From NCBI GenBank assembly GCA_020636845.1, contig JACJXD010000003.1, positions 186,001 through 250,000 on the forward strand: a DNA stretch of 64,000 nt, read 5' to 3'. The first letter of the stretch is position 1; every line of letters starts with the position of its first letter. The DNA is from Bacteroidales bacterium. Lineage in GTDB: Bacteria; Bacteroidota; Bacteroidia; Bacteroidales; Tenuifilaceae. Shown piece by piece: positions 41,925 through 51,086 of this stretch. The position numbers were made by a program, and so were the translations under genes. Under the pieces are notes generated by a model that saw nothing but the letters and a program-made list of their open reading frames with translations, did not search any database and had not been told where the DNA came from.

Positions 41925-43715
41925 TTAGTAACGTTCTCTTTCTCTGTAATGAGTATGGAGTAATTCGTGAGATTTATGTCCATTGGGCTCGTGCAAGAAC
42001 TCCTTATATATGGCCACAATCTCTGGATTTTCGTGAGATTTACGAATCTTCATTCCAGCATCTTCTCGATAAATTGCATCTGCCCTTTTTTGCCTAATTT
42101 CAGCATTAGTTGGGATTGGTTGTCCTCCACCACCAAGGCATCCACCCGGACAAGCCATTATTTCGATAAAATGCCAATCGCCTTTTCCTGCTCTAACAGC
42201 ATCCATTACCTTTTTTGCATTGGTAAGCCCGTGCGCTACTACCGTTTTCAACACGGCACCATCGAGGAACTTCCATTCAGGTTTGGTCTTCTCAATTTTT
42301 ATAGAAGCTTCACGTACACCTTCCATTCCACGAACAGGAGTTATATTTAGTCCATCAAAAGGAACTTCCCTACCTGTTACAACCTCGTAAGCAGTACGGA
42401 GTGCAGCTTCCATTACACCTCCTGTAGCACCAAAAATTACAGCAGCACCAGTTGATTCGCCCATTATACTATCGTAATGTGTTTCAGGTAACTCACCAAA
42501 GTCGATTCCAGCCTGTTTAATCATTACGGCTAACTCACGGGTTGTTAAAACATAATCAACATCCTTGTAACCGCTTGAGCGCATTTCGGGTCTGTTTGCT
42601 TCAAACTTTTTAGCAGTACAAGGCATTACCGAAACTGAAATAATGTTTGCAGGGTCTAGATTCTTCTTTTGTGCATAGTATGTTTTAGCCAAAGCGCCAA
42701 ACATTTGCTGGGGAGATTTACACGTTGAAACATTGTCGAGATATTCGGGATAAGTATGCTCTATAAACTTAATCCAACCAGGCGAACAACTTGTTGTCAT
42801 TGGTAAATGAACGCTAGGATCCTTATCGACCAAAGCCTTTTTCAACCTACCCAACAACTCAAAACCTTCCTCCATTATAGTAAGGTCTGCCGAAAAATCG
42901 GTATCCAAAACAGAATCGAAACCAAGACGACGAAGCGCAGTTACCATCTTTCCCGTAACAATTTCGCCTGGTTCCATTCCCAAATCTTCTCCTAGGGCAA
43001 CCCTTACAGCAGGAGCCGTTTGTACTACAACATGTTTCCCTTTATCATAAATAGCATCCCATACCTCCTCGACATAGTTGCGTTCTACAAGAGCACCAGT
43101 TGGACAACGGTTTACACATTGACCACAATTTGTACAAACAACTTCGAACATTGGATTTTCAAAGAATGTCGAAATCTTCATTTTATCACCCTTATATGCA
43201 ACACCAAGTGCACTTACATGCTGTAATTCCTCGCATGTACGGACACAACGTTGACAACGAATACATTTACTATCATCCTTAATAATTGAAGGAGAGTAAG
43301 CATCTATTTGGTAATTCTTGAATGGAACCAAATCGATGAACATAGGTTCCGATATTTTATACTCAGCAGCAAGGTTTTGCAATTCGCAATTGCCATTCTT
43401 GTAACACGTTGTACACTGTGCATTATGTTCGGATAGAAGTAAATCGATTATATGCTTACGTGCAGTACGAACCTTAATGGTATTGGTCATAATTTCCATT
43501 CCTTCTGCAACCGGCATAGCGCAAGAGGCAGGAAGTGTCCGTGCTCCCTTCATTTCAACAACACAAACACGACAATTTCCTGCAACGCATAAATCGTCGT
43601 GATAGCAAAGCGTAGGAATATGGATATTTAACTGTTTTGCTGCTTGTAGAATGGTTGTACCCTCGTCAACTGTAACGGGAATTCCATCTATAATGAGATT
43701 AATTTTTTTTGCCAT
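41925..43715 (-). CDS. Second [FeFe] hydrogenase catalytic subunit HydA2 (group A3-like, TSCSP variant)
   Basis: The protein has 596 residues, same domain order as HydA1: [2Fe-2S] (C37, C48, C51, C65), His-ligated cluster (H97, C101, C104, C110), two [4Fe-4S] motifs (CIRCQRC, CTNCGQC), then the H-cluster domain. L2 MPCTAKKFE and L3 ACPGGCLGGGGQP are canonical. L1 reads TSCSPGW: the proton-relay Cys310 is kept, but the second cysteine, a ligand of the H-cluster cubane in well-known enzymes, is Ser311. The enzyme may have altered redox potential or function. It forms a unit with the NuoF-like and NuoE-like genes upstream. Confidence 0.95.
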   Translation of the reverse strand: MAKKINLIIDGIPVTVDEGTTILQAAKQLNIHIPTLCYHDDLCVAGNCRVCVVEMKGARTLPASCAMPVAEGMEIMTNTIKVRTARKHIIDLLLSEHNAQCTTCYKNGNCELQNLAAEYKISEPMFIDLVPFKNYQIDAYSPSIIKDDSKCIRCQRCVRTCEELQHVSALGVAYKGDKMKISTFFENPMFEVVCTNCGQCVNRCPTGALVERNYVEEVWDAIYDKGKHVVVQTAPAVRVALGEDLGMEPGEIVTGKMVTALRRLGFDSVLDTDFSADLTIMEEGFELLGRLKKALVDKDPSVHLPMTTSCSPGWIKFIEHTYPEYLDNVSTCKSPQQMFGALAKTYYAQKKNLDPANIISVSVMPCTAKKFEANRPEMRSSGYKDVDYVLTTRELAVMIKQAGIDFGELPETHYDSIMGESTGAAVIFGATGGVMEAALRTAYEVVTGREVPFDGLNITPVRGMEGVREASIKIEKTKPEWKFLDGAVLKTVVAHGLTNAKKVMDAVRAGKGDWHFIEIMACPGGCLGGGGQPIPTNAEIRQKRADAIYREDAGMKIRKSHENPEIVAIYKEFLHEPNGHKSHELLHTHYRERERY

Positions 43716-43736
43716 TTTCTAAATAATTTAAGCGAA

Positions 43737-44900
43737 TTAGTAAATCATCTCTTCTTTAAAATTCTCAACTATCGAGAAGAAAGAGTTGGCAACACTTTGC
43801 CCCAAACCACATTTTGCCGTAATTTTCATGGTTTGTGCTAATTTTTGCAATTGTTCCAAATATGTTGCGTGACGTTCTCCCCTTTTAACTGCTTCAATTC
43901 CCAATTTAAGTTGCTGACAGCCAACACGGCAAGGAGTACATTGTCCACAAGATTCTTCTTCGAAGAACTCCAGATAGTTATGCAGAACATTATACATGGA
44001 ACGTGAACTATTGAAAAGCATCATAGAACCACCAGTAGGAACGCCTTCGAAACCAATAATTGTATCTTTAAATCTTTTACGCGGTACGCAAAATCCTGAT
44101 GCACCTCCAACTTGAACAGCCTTTGTATCGCCATCGCCAAACTCTTCAACAAATTGCTCTACGGTCATACCTAATTCCAATTCATAGATGCCAGGTTTAG
44201 GAGTATCTCCGGAAACGGAGAACACTTTTGATCCACGAGAATCTGCCGTTCCTAATTCTTTAAATTTGTGAGCACCATATCGGAAAATCATGAAAGAATA
44301 CACCAACGTTTCCACATTATTTATAACGGTAGGTTTTTTTCTAAAACCCGAAACAGTTGGGTAAGGAGGTTTATTTCGCGGTTCTCCACGTCCACCTTCC
44401 ATTGACTCAAACAATGCACTTTCTTCTCCGCAAATATACGCGCCACTTCCCATTATAATTTTAATGTGAAAATCGATTTTTAACTCATCGAGAATTGATT
44501 GGAATTGTGCTAACTGCTTTTCAAGTTCAGGAAGTAAAAAACGATACTCGCCCCTTAAATAAAGGAAACCTTCCTTAGCATTAATAACCTTTGCACAAAT
44601 GGCCATTCCACCAAATACCTTCAAAGGAACCTTAAATAAAATTTCCCTGTCTTTAAACGTACCCGGCTCTCCTTCGTCGGCATTACAAACAATGTATTTT
44701 TCGACATCTGCTTGTTCACTGGTAAACTTCCACTTTAAAGCAGTAGGAAAACCTGCTCCACCTCTACCCTTTAAGCCAGATTCGAGTAATTCATTAATTA
44801 TATCATCGTTGGATCGCTGATATGTTGATTTAAGAACGTCTTTAAAATTGCAGTCCTGATCAAAAATAAGATCAACACGACGTAAAAAATTATTTGCCAT
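43737..44900 (-). CDS. NuoF-like NADH-binding subunit, short form
   Basis: The protein has 387 residues. It has the NuoF core with GRGGAGFPTALKW, IVCNADEGEPGTFKD and the [4Fe-4S] motif SCGQCTPCRVGC. It lacks both the N-terminal thioredoxin-like [2Fe-2S] domain and the C-terminal ferredoxin pair of the HydB at 35502-37295, so this set has fewer iron-sulphur centres. It lies 21 bp before hydA2 and 18 bp after the NuoE-like gene. It should oxidise or reduce NAD(H) with FMN. Confidence 0.94.
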   Translation of the reverse strand: MANNFLRRVDLIFDQDCNFKDVLKSTYQRSNDDIINELLESGLKGRGGAGFPTALKWKFTSEQADVEKYIVCNADEGEPGTFKDREILFKVPLKVFGGMAICAKVINAKEGFLYLRGEYRFLLPELEKQLAQFQSILDELKIDFHIKIIMGSGAYICGEESALFESMEGGRGEPRNKPPYPTVSGFRKKPTVINNVETLVYSFMIFRYGAHKFKELGTADSRGSKVFSVSGDTPKPGIYELELGMTVEQFVEEFGDGDTKAVQVGGASGFCVPRKRFKDTIIGFEGVPTGGSMMLFNSSRSMYNVLHNYLEFFEEESCGQCTPCRVGCQQLKLGIEAVKRGERHATYLEQLQKLAQTMKITAKCGLGQSVANSFFSIVENFKEEMIY

Positions 44901-44918
44901 GGTTTAATCTCCTATGCT

Positions 44919-45383
44919 TTACTTATTCATGTATTCATTAATAATTTCGCGAACCTTTTCGGGAGTAAGTTCGGTATAGGCTTCATCATTTACCAACATT
45001 GCAGGTCCCTTATGACACCACCCCAAACAATTAGTTTCCAACAAAGAAAACTTTTTATTTGGAGTTGTTTCCCCAACCTTAATTTTCAATAAATCTTCCA
45101 ATTCCTGCATAATTAAGTGCTTCCCTTTCATCGAGCACGAAATGGTTTTGCAAACCCTAATAACATACTTTCCTCTGGGTTGAGTGTCGAGAAAACTATA
45201 GAAGGTTGCTGTTCCATAAACCGTTGCAGCCGAAATATCAAGCTCCCGGGCAATCTCGGTCATAGTTTCGCTCGAAATAAAGCGCTCTTCTTGCACCACA
45301 CCTTGTAATATGGGAATCAAACTTTCCCTGCTACGTCCGTGTTTGTCGGCAAGCCTTTTAACTAGTTCTTTCGTTTCCGTCAT
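44919..45383 (-). CDS. NuoE-like [2Fe-2S] subunit of the second hydrogenase set
   Basis: The protein has 154 residues. The thioredoxin-fold [2Fe-2S] ligands are in CKTISC (C-x4-C) and CLGWC (C-x3-C). TVYGTATFYSFL matches the NuoE/HydC family. It is the first gene of the second hydrogenase unit, with the promoter/operator at 45404-45438 about 20 bp upstream of its ATG. It differs clearly from HydC at 33213, so the two sets are old paralogues rather than a recent copy. Confidence 0.94.
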   Translation of the reverse strand: MTETKELVKRLADKHGRSRESLIPILQGVVQEERFISSETMTEIARELDISAATVYGTATFYSFLDTQPRGKYVIRVCKTISCSMKGKHLIMQELEDLLKIKVGETTPNKKFSLLETNCLGWCHKGPAMLVNDEAYTELTPEKVREIINEYMNK

Positions 45384-45403
45384 AATTTTACTGTTTTAAA
45401 AAC

Positions 45404-45438
45404 CTGTTATAAAAATAACACTGTTACTTTACTAACAA
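45404..45438 (-). promoter_or_regulatory. Promoter with overlapping GTTAT-AAAA-ATAAC operator
   Basis: On the minus strand TTG (45436-45438) and TATTTTTA (45410-45417) form a promoter pair with 18-nt spacing. The palindrome core GTTAT-AAAA-ATAAC (45406-45419) lies across the -7 box. The core is the same as at 41734-41747, so one regulator probably controls both hydrogenase units. Confidence 0.55.
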
Positions 45439-45658
45439 TAATTTTATTTGTATTTAGTTGATTATCATTTTTAAATATAAAATTGAGCGCCTTGCTAAAT
45501 ACTGATTTTTATCATGTTTTGTATTTAGGAATAACAAAATACTTAATTTAGAAAGATTCAATAGAAAATGTATCAACCTTGGTTTCTCTTAATGTTATTC
45601 CCAAAACATGATATAAAAAGATGCATTAACACTAAGAACTTTAATCGACATTAAATAA
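45439..45658. other. Gene-free stretch upstream of the second hydrogenase set
   Basis: Together with the adjoining promoter and terminator this is a 323-bp gap. It is AT-rich with no reading frame of note. Several ATAA/TTAT half-sites are present, but no further full palindrome. Confidence 0.4.
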
Positions 45659-45688
45659 AAAATGGCTGCCTATAAAGACAGCCATTTT
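45659..45688 (-). terminator. Terminator behind the S46 peptidase gene
   Basis: Perfect 10-bp stem AAAATGGCTG / CAGCCATTTT with a 10-nt loop and a T-rich tail on the minus strand. Confidence 0.8.
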
Positions 45689-45706
45689 CCTCCTTTATCC
45701 TCAAAG

Positions 45707-47869
45707 TTACTCGATAATTTCCATCTCCGATATTAAATTTTGGGCACCCGCATACTTGTCGATTATGAACAACGCGTATCGAATATCAAGAGCTATATTT
45801 CTACAATAATCAGGATCGAACATTACATCGCTCATGGTACTTTCCCAGCAACGGTCGAAATTTACACCTATTAAGTTCCCTTCGCCATCGAGGACAGGAC
45901 TTCCCGAATTACCTCCCGTTGTATGATTTGTTGCAATAAAGGCAACCGGAACCGTTCCGTTTACGCCATATATTCCATAATCCTTACTTTTATACAAATC
46001 GATTAGCCTTTTGGGAGCGACATAATCAGCCACATTCTTATTCATCGATTTTTCTATTACACCATCAAGCGTGGTATAGTAATCGTAAACAACGCCATCT
46101 CGAGGTTCAAATCCCTTAACAGTTCCATAGGTTACCCTGAGAGTAGAATTGGCATCGGGGAAAAATTCTTTATCAGGTTGCATCTTCATTAGTCCATCAA
46201 CGTACCTACGATAAAAAATATCTAAACTATCCTCTATTTCATAATAGCGAGGTTTTACTTTTTGGCGATACAAATTTTCGAACTGACTGTATATTTGAAA
46301 TACAGGATCGTTTAAAAAGACCTTAACATTTGCAGTATCCGACGATGCAAGCAAGGTTAAAACTCTTAAACTATCGGCAAAAGCTGTTTGATTATATATG
46401 TCGGAAGCCATTTGCATCCATTTATCGCCATACTGTTCCTGTATATTTTTCAAAAACTCAGGCTGATAATCCAACGGTATTTTTTGATGATAGTTATACA
46501 TCATGGCGCCAAAAACTTCATAATCTATATTAATGTTGAAATTTTTGAAAAAGGAAGATGTATAACGAACCAAATCTTTTCTTTCAGTTTCAATCGTTGC
46601 AGAATCACCTTTTCCGCTTATCACATCGTTGATATATTTCGAAAAGTTTGATGAAAACCTAAGCAACTCCACGGCATAAACATCTTCGTTTCTAAAATCA
46701 GCCACAAGCGAAAGAGGCGCCACTTCGGCATATAATCGCCTAAACGACGGAAGAAGATTCCCATATTTTTCCTTCAAATCCTTGTTTGTATTTACCCATG
46801 CCTCAAACATGCTTTCCTGCTCCTGCTTCTTTTCAATAGCGTTTAATCTTCGTAAACCGATTGTTTCACCAATCCATTTTTTCCAGTAATTCGCAACACT
46901 TGCATACTTACTTGCATACTGAATTCTTATTGTATCGTTAGAATTCATGTACTTATTAAAAATATCCAAACGAGTACCACGAAGATTAATTTTATTTGGA
47001 TTACTCTGGTTTATCAGCAACTTTACCGCATCCGAAACTAAAAACTGTTGCGTTCTTCCGGGAAACCCGTAAACCATTGTAAAATCGTTCTCGTGAACTC
47101 CTTTTAACGATATTTTTAAAAACCTTTTAGACTTATAAGGTACATTGTCGGGAGAATATGAAGCCGGTTTATTATCCTTACTAGCATAAATACGGAAAAT
47201 AGAAAAATCGCCAGTGTGCCGAGGCCAAACCCAATTGTCGGTATCACCGCCAAACTTTCCAATTGACTCCGGAGGTGCACCAACCAAACGAACATCGCTA
47301 AACTCCTCGTAAACCATAAGGAAATACTGATTCCCGTAATAAAATGAACGAACATCGGCAACAATACCATTCCCTTTATTGGTATTTGCAACTTCAATAG
47401 AATCGGCACGCTGGGCAATAAGTTTTTGCCTATCGCCTTCAGGCGTATCAACAGCAATTCCTTTTAGCACAACATCCGAAACATCCTCCATCCGTTGCAG
47501 AAACCTTACCGTGAGGCCTTCGTTTGGCAACTCCTGATCGCGTGTCATTGCCCAGAATCCATCCGTTAAATAATCGTGATCGACCGAAGAATGGGCCTGT
47601 ATAGATGAAAAACCACAATGATGATTGGTAATTAACAACCCGTCGGGAGAAATAACTTCGGCAGTACAACCACCTCCAAAACGGACAATGGCATCCTTAA
47701 GACTTGAACCATTTACGTTGTATATATCTTCGGGCGTTAACTTAAAACCTAACGCCTTCATTTGTTCGTAGTTTTTACCTATCAACATGGGTATCCACAT
47801 TCCCTCGTCGGCCAAAACATAGGGAATTTGAAACAACACCAAGGCAAATATTAACAAAATCTTCCTCAT
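45707..47869 (-). CDS. S46 family dipeptidyl-peptidase, DPP11 type
   Basis: The protein has 720 residues from ATG 47869 (the TTG at 47884 overlaps the maf stop), the same length as Porphyromonas DPP11. It has a signal peptide (1-20). The catalytic His is in LITNHHCG (H84) and Ser655 is in GGNSGSPV. Residue 673 is Arg (NFDRCWE); Arg673 is the DPP11 mark for cutting after Asp/Glu, where DPP7 has Gly. The enzyme would act in the periplasm on the N-termini of oligopeptides, supporting peptide-based growth. It lies 11 bp after maf. Confidence 0.93.
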   Translation of the reverse strand: MRKILLIFALVLFQIPYVLADEGMWIPMLIGKNYEQMKALGFKLTPEDIYNVNGSSLKDAIVRFGGGCTAEVISPDGLLITNHHCGFSSIQAHSSVDHDYLTDGFWAMTRDQELPNEGLTVRFLQRMEDVSDVVLKGIAVDTPEGDRQKLIAQRADSIEVANTNKGNGIVADVRSFYYGNQYFLMVYEEFSDVRLVGAPPESIGKFGGDTDNWVWPRHTGDFSIFRIYASKDNKPASYSPDNVPYKSKRFLKISLKGVHENDFTMVYGFPGRTQQFLVSDAVKLLINQSNPNKINLRGTRLDIFNKYMNSNDTIRIQYASKYASVANYWKKWIGETIGLRRLNAIEKKQEQESMFEAWVNTNKDLKEKYGNLLPSFRRLYAEVAPLSLVADFRNEDVYAVELLRFSSNFSKYINDVISGKGDSATIETERKDLVRYTSSFFKNFNINIDYEVFGAMMYNYHQKIPLDYQPEFLKNIQEQYGDKWMQMASDIYNQTAFADSLRVLTLLASSDTANVKVFLNDPVFQIYSQFENLYRQKVKPRYYEIEDSLDIFYRRYVDGLMKMQPDKEFFPDANSTLRVTYGTVKGFEPRDGVVYDYYTTLDGVIEKSMNKNVADYVAPKRLIDLYKSKDYGIYGVNGTVPVAFIATNHTTGGNSGSPVLDGEGNLIGVNFDRCWESTMSDVMFDPDYCRNIALDIRYALFIIDKYAGAQNLISEMEIIE

Positions 47870-47880
47870 AGTATATATTT

Positions 47881-48477
47881 TCAATTAGTTAGAAATTTCA
47901 CCAATTCCTGATAAACTTGCTGAACAGGCAATCCCATTACATTATAAAACGAACCATCGATTTTTTCAACCCCAACATATCCAATCCATTCCTGAACACC
48001 ATAAGCACCGGCTTTATCGAATGGCTTGTACTTATCAACATAGTAATTTATTTCATCCTCGGTTAAAGTGCGGAAATAAACATCGGTTTTTACCGAAAAC
48101 GAAACTTCACTATTAAGACTTGATAATGCGACTCCCGTAATAACTGTATGCTTATTCCCCGATAACTGCTTGAGAATTTGCTTGGCGTTAGCCTCCGACA
48201 CAGGTTTTCCTATAATAGTGTTATTAAGAACAACAATGGTATCGGAAGTTAAAACAATGGTATCTCCGTCCAAATCGTTGCGAAACGGAACGGCCTTTTG
48301 TCTGGCCAAGTATTCAGGAACCTTTGCAACTTCCATACTATCGGGAAAAGATTCCTTGGAGTGCTTAGGTTTCCATGTTTCAAAATTCACATCCAATCCT
48401 TCCATTAATACTTTACGCCGAGGAGAGTTGGATGCCAAAACCAGCCTTTTACCTTTCAGTAAATCTTGTAAATTCAT
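47881..48477 (-). CDS. Maf-like nucleotide pyrophosphatase
   Basis: The protein has 198 residues. Family motifs are LVLASNSPRRKVL, SDTIVVLNN, GKPVSEANAKQIL and AGAYGVQEW. Maf proteins hydrolyse non-canonical NTPs (dTTP/UTP or modified bases) to monophosphates and act in house cleaning. It lies between a UbiA-family gene and the S46 peptidase gene on the minus strand and forms part of an old Bacteroidota gene order. Confidence 0.93.
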   Translation of the reverse strand: MNLQDLLKGKRLVLASNSPRRKVLMEGLDVNFETWKPKHSKESFPDSMEVAKVPEYLARQKAVPFRNDLDGDTIVLTSDTIVVLNNTIIGKPVSEANAKQILKQLSGNKHTVITGVALSSLNSEVSFSVKTDVYFRTLTEDEINYYVDKYKPFDKAGAYGVQEWIGYVGVEKIDGSFYNVMGLPVQQVYQELVKFLTN

Positions 48478-48483
48478 AAAAAA

Positions 48484-49449
48484 TTATCCTACAATTAACA
48501 GCCTAAAAATCACCGCATAAAACAGTCCAAAAAGCATAATTAACTTTGAAAATTGGCTTGCTTTATGAAACTGTTTCTTATTCTCGGCCAACAAAACGGC
48601 AAATAGCAAACCAAAACAAGGAATAAGTATAAATATTATAAGGTATATAAGCGAAATGTAGTCGAAATTGCCTTCGAAATTGCTACGCATATACGCAGCA
48701 TAAACAAAAATTAAAATTCCAATGGTTATGGCAACTAACGAGGCAACTATAACCTTTGCCGGTTTTATTCCAAAATGAACGGGTATTGTATTCCGCCCAA
48801 ATGATGCATCGCCTTCGAAATCTTCGATATCCTTGATTATTTCACGAGTAAGAGTAAAAAGAAATGCAAATACGGCATATCCTCCCACCCAGTAAACAAT
48901 ACTAGCCACATTTAACTGATAGCGGGTTATTACAATCCAATATCTTCCCAACAAAGGCAATTCGAACAGTAATGGCATCAAAGGGACTAAGGCTGTTAAA
49001 GTTGCAACCACAATGTTGCCTACAAGCAACTGTCTTTTATATGTAGTGGAATAAAACCAAAGCATCCCTGACGTTAGTATGAACAAAAGTGAAAAAATTG
49101 GTTTCCCTATTTTGAACGAAACAAATGTTCCCAGCACAATTCCAATTGCACTTAAAACCATGTGCAAGCCAATGGCATGACTTCGGCTAATTGATTTCCC
49201 TACAACAACTGTGTTTGGACGATTTATTATATCGGTGCGAGTATCGAAGTAATCATTAATGACATAGCCTCCTGCAGTAATAAAAACCGTTGCTAACACA
49301 AGCATTGTAAACAAAAACAAGTTGAGTTGCAGGTGAAAACCATTCATCCGCAAAATTGGTTCAATAATAAGGTAACGCATAAAAAGCATTGTAAATACTA
49401 CAATTAGCAGATTTTTAATGCGAACTAACCTCAAAATTTTTGTATTCAT
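48484..49449 (-). CDS. UbiA-family prenyltransferase
   Basis: The protein has 321 residues with about eight to nine transmembrane helices. The two Asp-rich motifs are NDYFDTRTD (first) and DIEDFEGD (second), both needed for Mg2+-diphosphate binding. Between them RPNTVVVGKSISR matches UbiA-type phosphate contacts. It could be a geranylgeranylglycerol-phosphate geranylgeranyltransferase-like or a quinone-related enzyme; Bacteroidota genes in this position are often given the first name. It is 7 bp upstream of maf. Confidence 0.88.
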   Translation of the reverse strand: MNTKILRLVRIKNLLIVVFTMLFMRYLIIEPILRMNGFHLQLNLFLFTMLVLATVFITAGGYVINDYFDTRTDIINRPNTVVVGKSISRSHAIGLHMVLSAIGIVLGTFVSFKIGKPIFSLLFILTSGMLWFYSTTYKRQLLVGNIVVATLTALVPLMPLLFELPLLGRYWIVITRYQLNVASIVYWVGGYAVFAFLFTLTREIIKDIEDFEGDASFGRNTIPVHFGIKPAKVIVASLVAITIGILIFVYAAYMRSNFEGNFDYISLIYLIIFILIPCFGLLFAVLLAENKKQFHKASQFSKLIMLFGLFYAVIFRLLIVG

Positions 49450-49459
49450 AGCACAAGTT

Positions 49460-49984
49460 TTACTGAATACTATTTACTGACGGGCCCCATTTTCCTTTTA
49501 CCCTAAGTACCTGTTCTATTACATCACGAACACAACCGCTACCCCCATTATACAACGAAATATAACGAGCCAAACCTTTTATTTCCGGGGCTGCATCGTT
49601 AGGACATGTGGGAACTCCCACAAGCTGCATTACTTCGTAGTCCGGTAAATCGTCGCCCATATATAATAACTCGGAAAGTTCCAATCCATACTTTAAGCGA
49701 AATTCTTCCAAAATTTTTACTTTATCCCTAACACCCAAATATATATCGGTAACCCCTAAAACACTAAAACGGCTACGCACCGACTCCGAATTTCCTCCGG
49801 AAATTATTGCTATTGGAAACCCCCGTTCAATGGCAACATGAACTGCATACCCATCGCGAGTGTTGGACGTTCTTAACAATTCACCCGAAGGGTGAAGCAA
49901 AACGGTTCCATCGGTAAAGACTCCATCAACATCAAAAACAAAAGCTTTTACCTGTGGCAATAATTCCTTAAAGTTCTTGCTCAT
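49460..49984 (-). CDS. KdsC-like HAD phosphatase (HAD-IIIA, YrbI type)
   Basis: The protein has 174 residues with a short HAD core without a cap, as in KDO-8-phosphate phosphatase. Motif I is FVFDVDGVFTDG, motif II is AIISGGNSE, motif III contains the Lys in GVRDKVKI and motif IV is YMGDDLPDYEVM. It would dephosphorylate KDO-8-phosphate for lipopolysaccharide or a related sugar acid. It lies 10 bp before the UbiA-family gene and 58 bp after the DUF2520 gene. Confidence 0.9.
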   Translation of the reverse strand: MSKNFKELLPQVKAFVFDVDGVFTDGTVLLHPSGELLRTSNTRDGYAVHVAIERGFPIAIISGGNSESVRSRFSVLGVTDIYLGVRDKVKILEEFRLKYGLELSELLYMGDDLPDYEVMQLVGVPTCPNDAAPEIKGLARYISLYNGGSGCVRDVIEQVLRVKGKWGPSVNSIQ

Positions 49985-50042
49985 TATTAATTAATAATAT
50001 CTGTTAAACCTTTAATTGCTTCATCTTGCATCCATAAGAATG

Positions 50043-50849
50043 TTATTCTTTATGAAAACCATTAACTCTAAGGTTTTGGATGCTCAAAGATAGCATTTTG
50101 TAAATATCTGCCATGTCCATATTAAATTCCGAAAGCATTTTAACATGTTTTTGAATTGTTACCACATCGTTACGAACAGCCGGTCCTGTTTGAAAATTTG
50201 CAGGATTCCCAATAAATGCCTTATTAACCGTTTCAAGAACAAGAGGTTTTACAATTTCGAAGGGAATTCCTTTCTCCTCGCATATTTTAAAAACCAACGC
50301 TAAAAGGTGATTAGAAAAATTACAAGCAAAAACACCTGTTAAATGAAGCCATTTACGCTTTTCGGAATCCATTTCAATAATGTTATCCGAAAGAACCTTT
50401 CCGAAACTACGAATACAAGACAAATTTTCAGGACTATTGGCTTCAATACATATTGGAACAGCACTAAAATCGACTTGCTTTGCTCGTGAGAAGGTTTGAA
50501 AGGGATAAAATACGCCATAGTTTGCTATACCTAAACCGTTAAACACATCTATGGAAGTACTTCCACTGGTATGGATAACCATACCTCCCAAAGGCTTAAG
50601 ACTGCTTAATACATCAGGAATTGCCGAATCCGAAAGAGCCGTAATATAAAGTTCGGCATCCTCACGCAAATCAACAAGGTTTGAAATAGCCTGTGCATTT
50701 ACCCGCTCTGCCAACACAACCGCATTCGACTGCTTCCGAGAATATACCTGTAAAACACTGATACCCTTGCGATGTAAAGCAACGCCTAAATTGGTTGCCA
50801 CATTACCAGAACCAAGTATGACTACGCTTTTAATTTTGTTTTCGACCAT
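50043..50849 (-). CDS. Rossmann-like DUF2520 protein
   Basis: The protein has 268 residues. The N-terminal dinucleotide-binding fold shows VVILGSGNVATNLG, and the C-terminal DUF2520 part is helical with CNFSNHLLALV and TGPAVRNDVVTI. It looks like the F420-dependent NADP oxidoreductase/6PGDH-like class, but its substrate is unknown. Its place upstream of kdsC-ubiA-maf genes is a common Bacteroidota order. Confidence 0.88.
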   Translation of the reverse strand: MVENKIKSVVILGSGNVATNLGVALHRKGISVLQVYSRKQSNAVVLAERVNAQAISNLVDLREDAELYITALSDSAIPDVLSSLKPLGGMVIHTSGSTSIDVFNGLGIANYGVFYPFQTFSRAKQVDFSAVPICIEANSPENLSCIRSFGKVLSDNIIEMDSEKRKWLHLTGVFACNFSNHLLALVFKICEEKGIPFEIVKPLVLETVNKAFIGNPANFQTGPAVRNDVVTIQKHVKMLSEFNMDMADIYKMLSLSIQNLRVNGFHKE

Positions 50850-51010
50850 TTATGCTGATTCTTCGAGATAATTACTTTACACAAAACATGGCACTTAACA
50901 AAGCCGCAGAAAAAAAACACCTCCCCATTAACTTAACACCACGCCCATTATCAATAACAAAATAACTTTTAAAGTTAAGAAATATAGCCGTAAGCAATAA
51001 CCTATCCCCA

Positions 51011-51053
51011 TAAAAAAACATCCGACGACCACTATAAGTGTACGCCGGATGTT
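51011..51053 (-). terminator. Terminator behind the gene at 51087
   Basis: Arms AACATCCGACG and CGCCGGATGTT (one mismatch) with a 15-nt loop are followed by a T7 run on the minus strand. Confidence 0.8.
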
Positions 51054-51086
51054 CCTACCTAACCTAAAAGTAAACCTAAACCTAAC

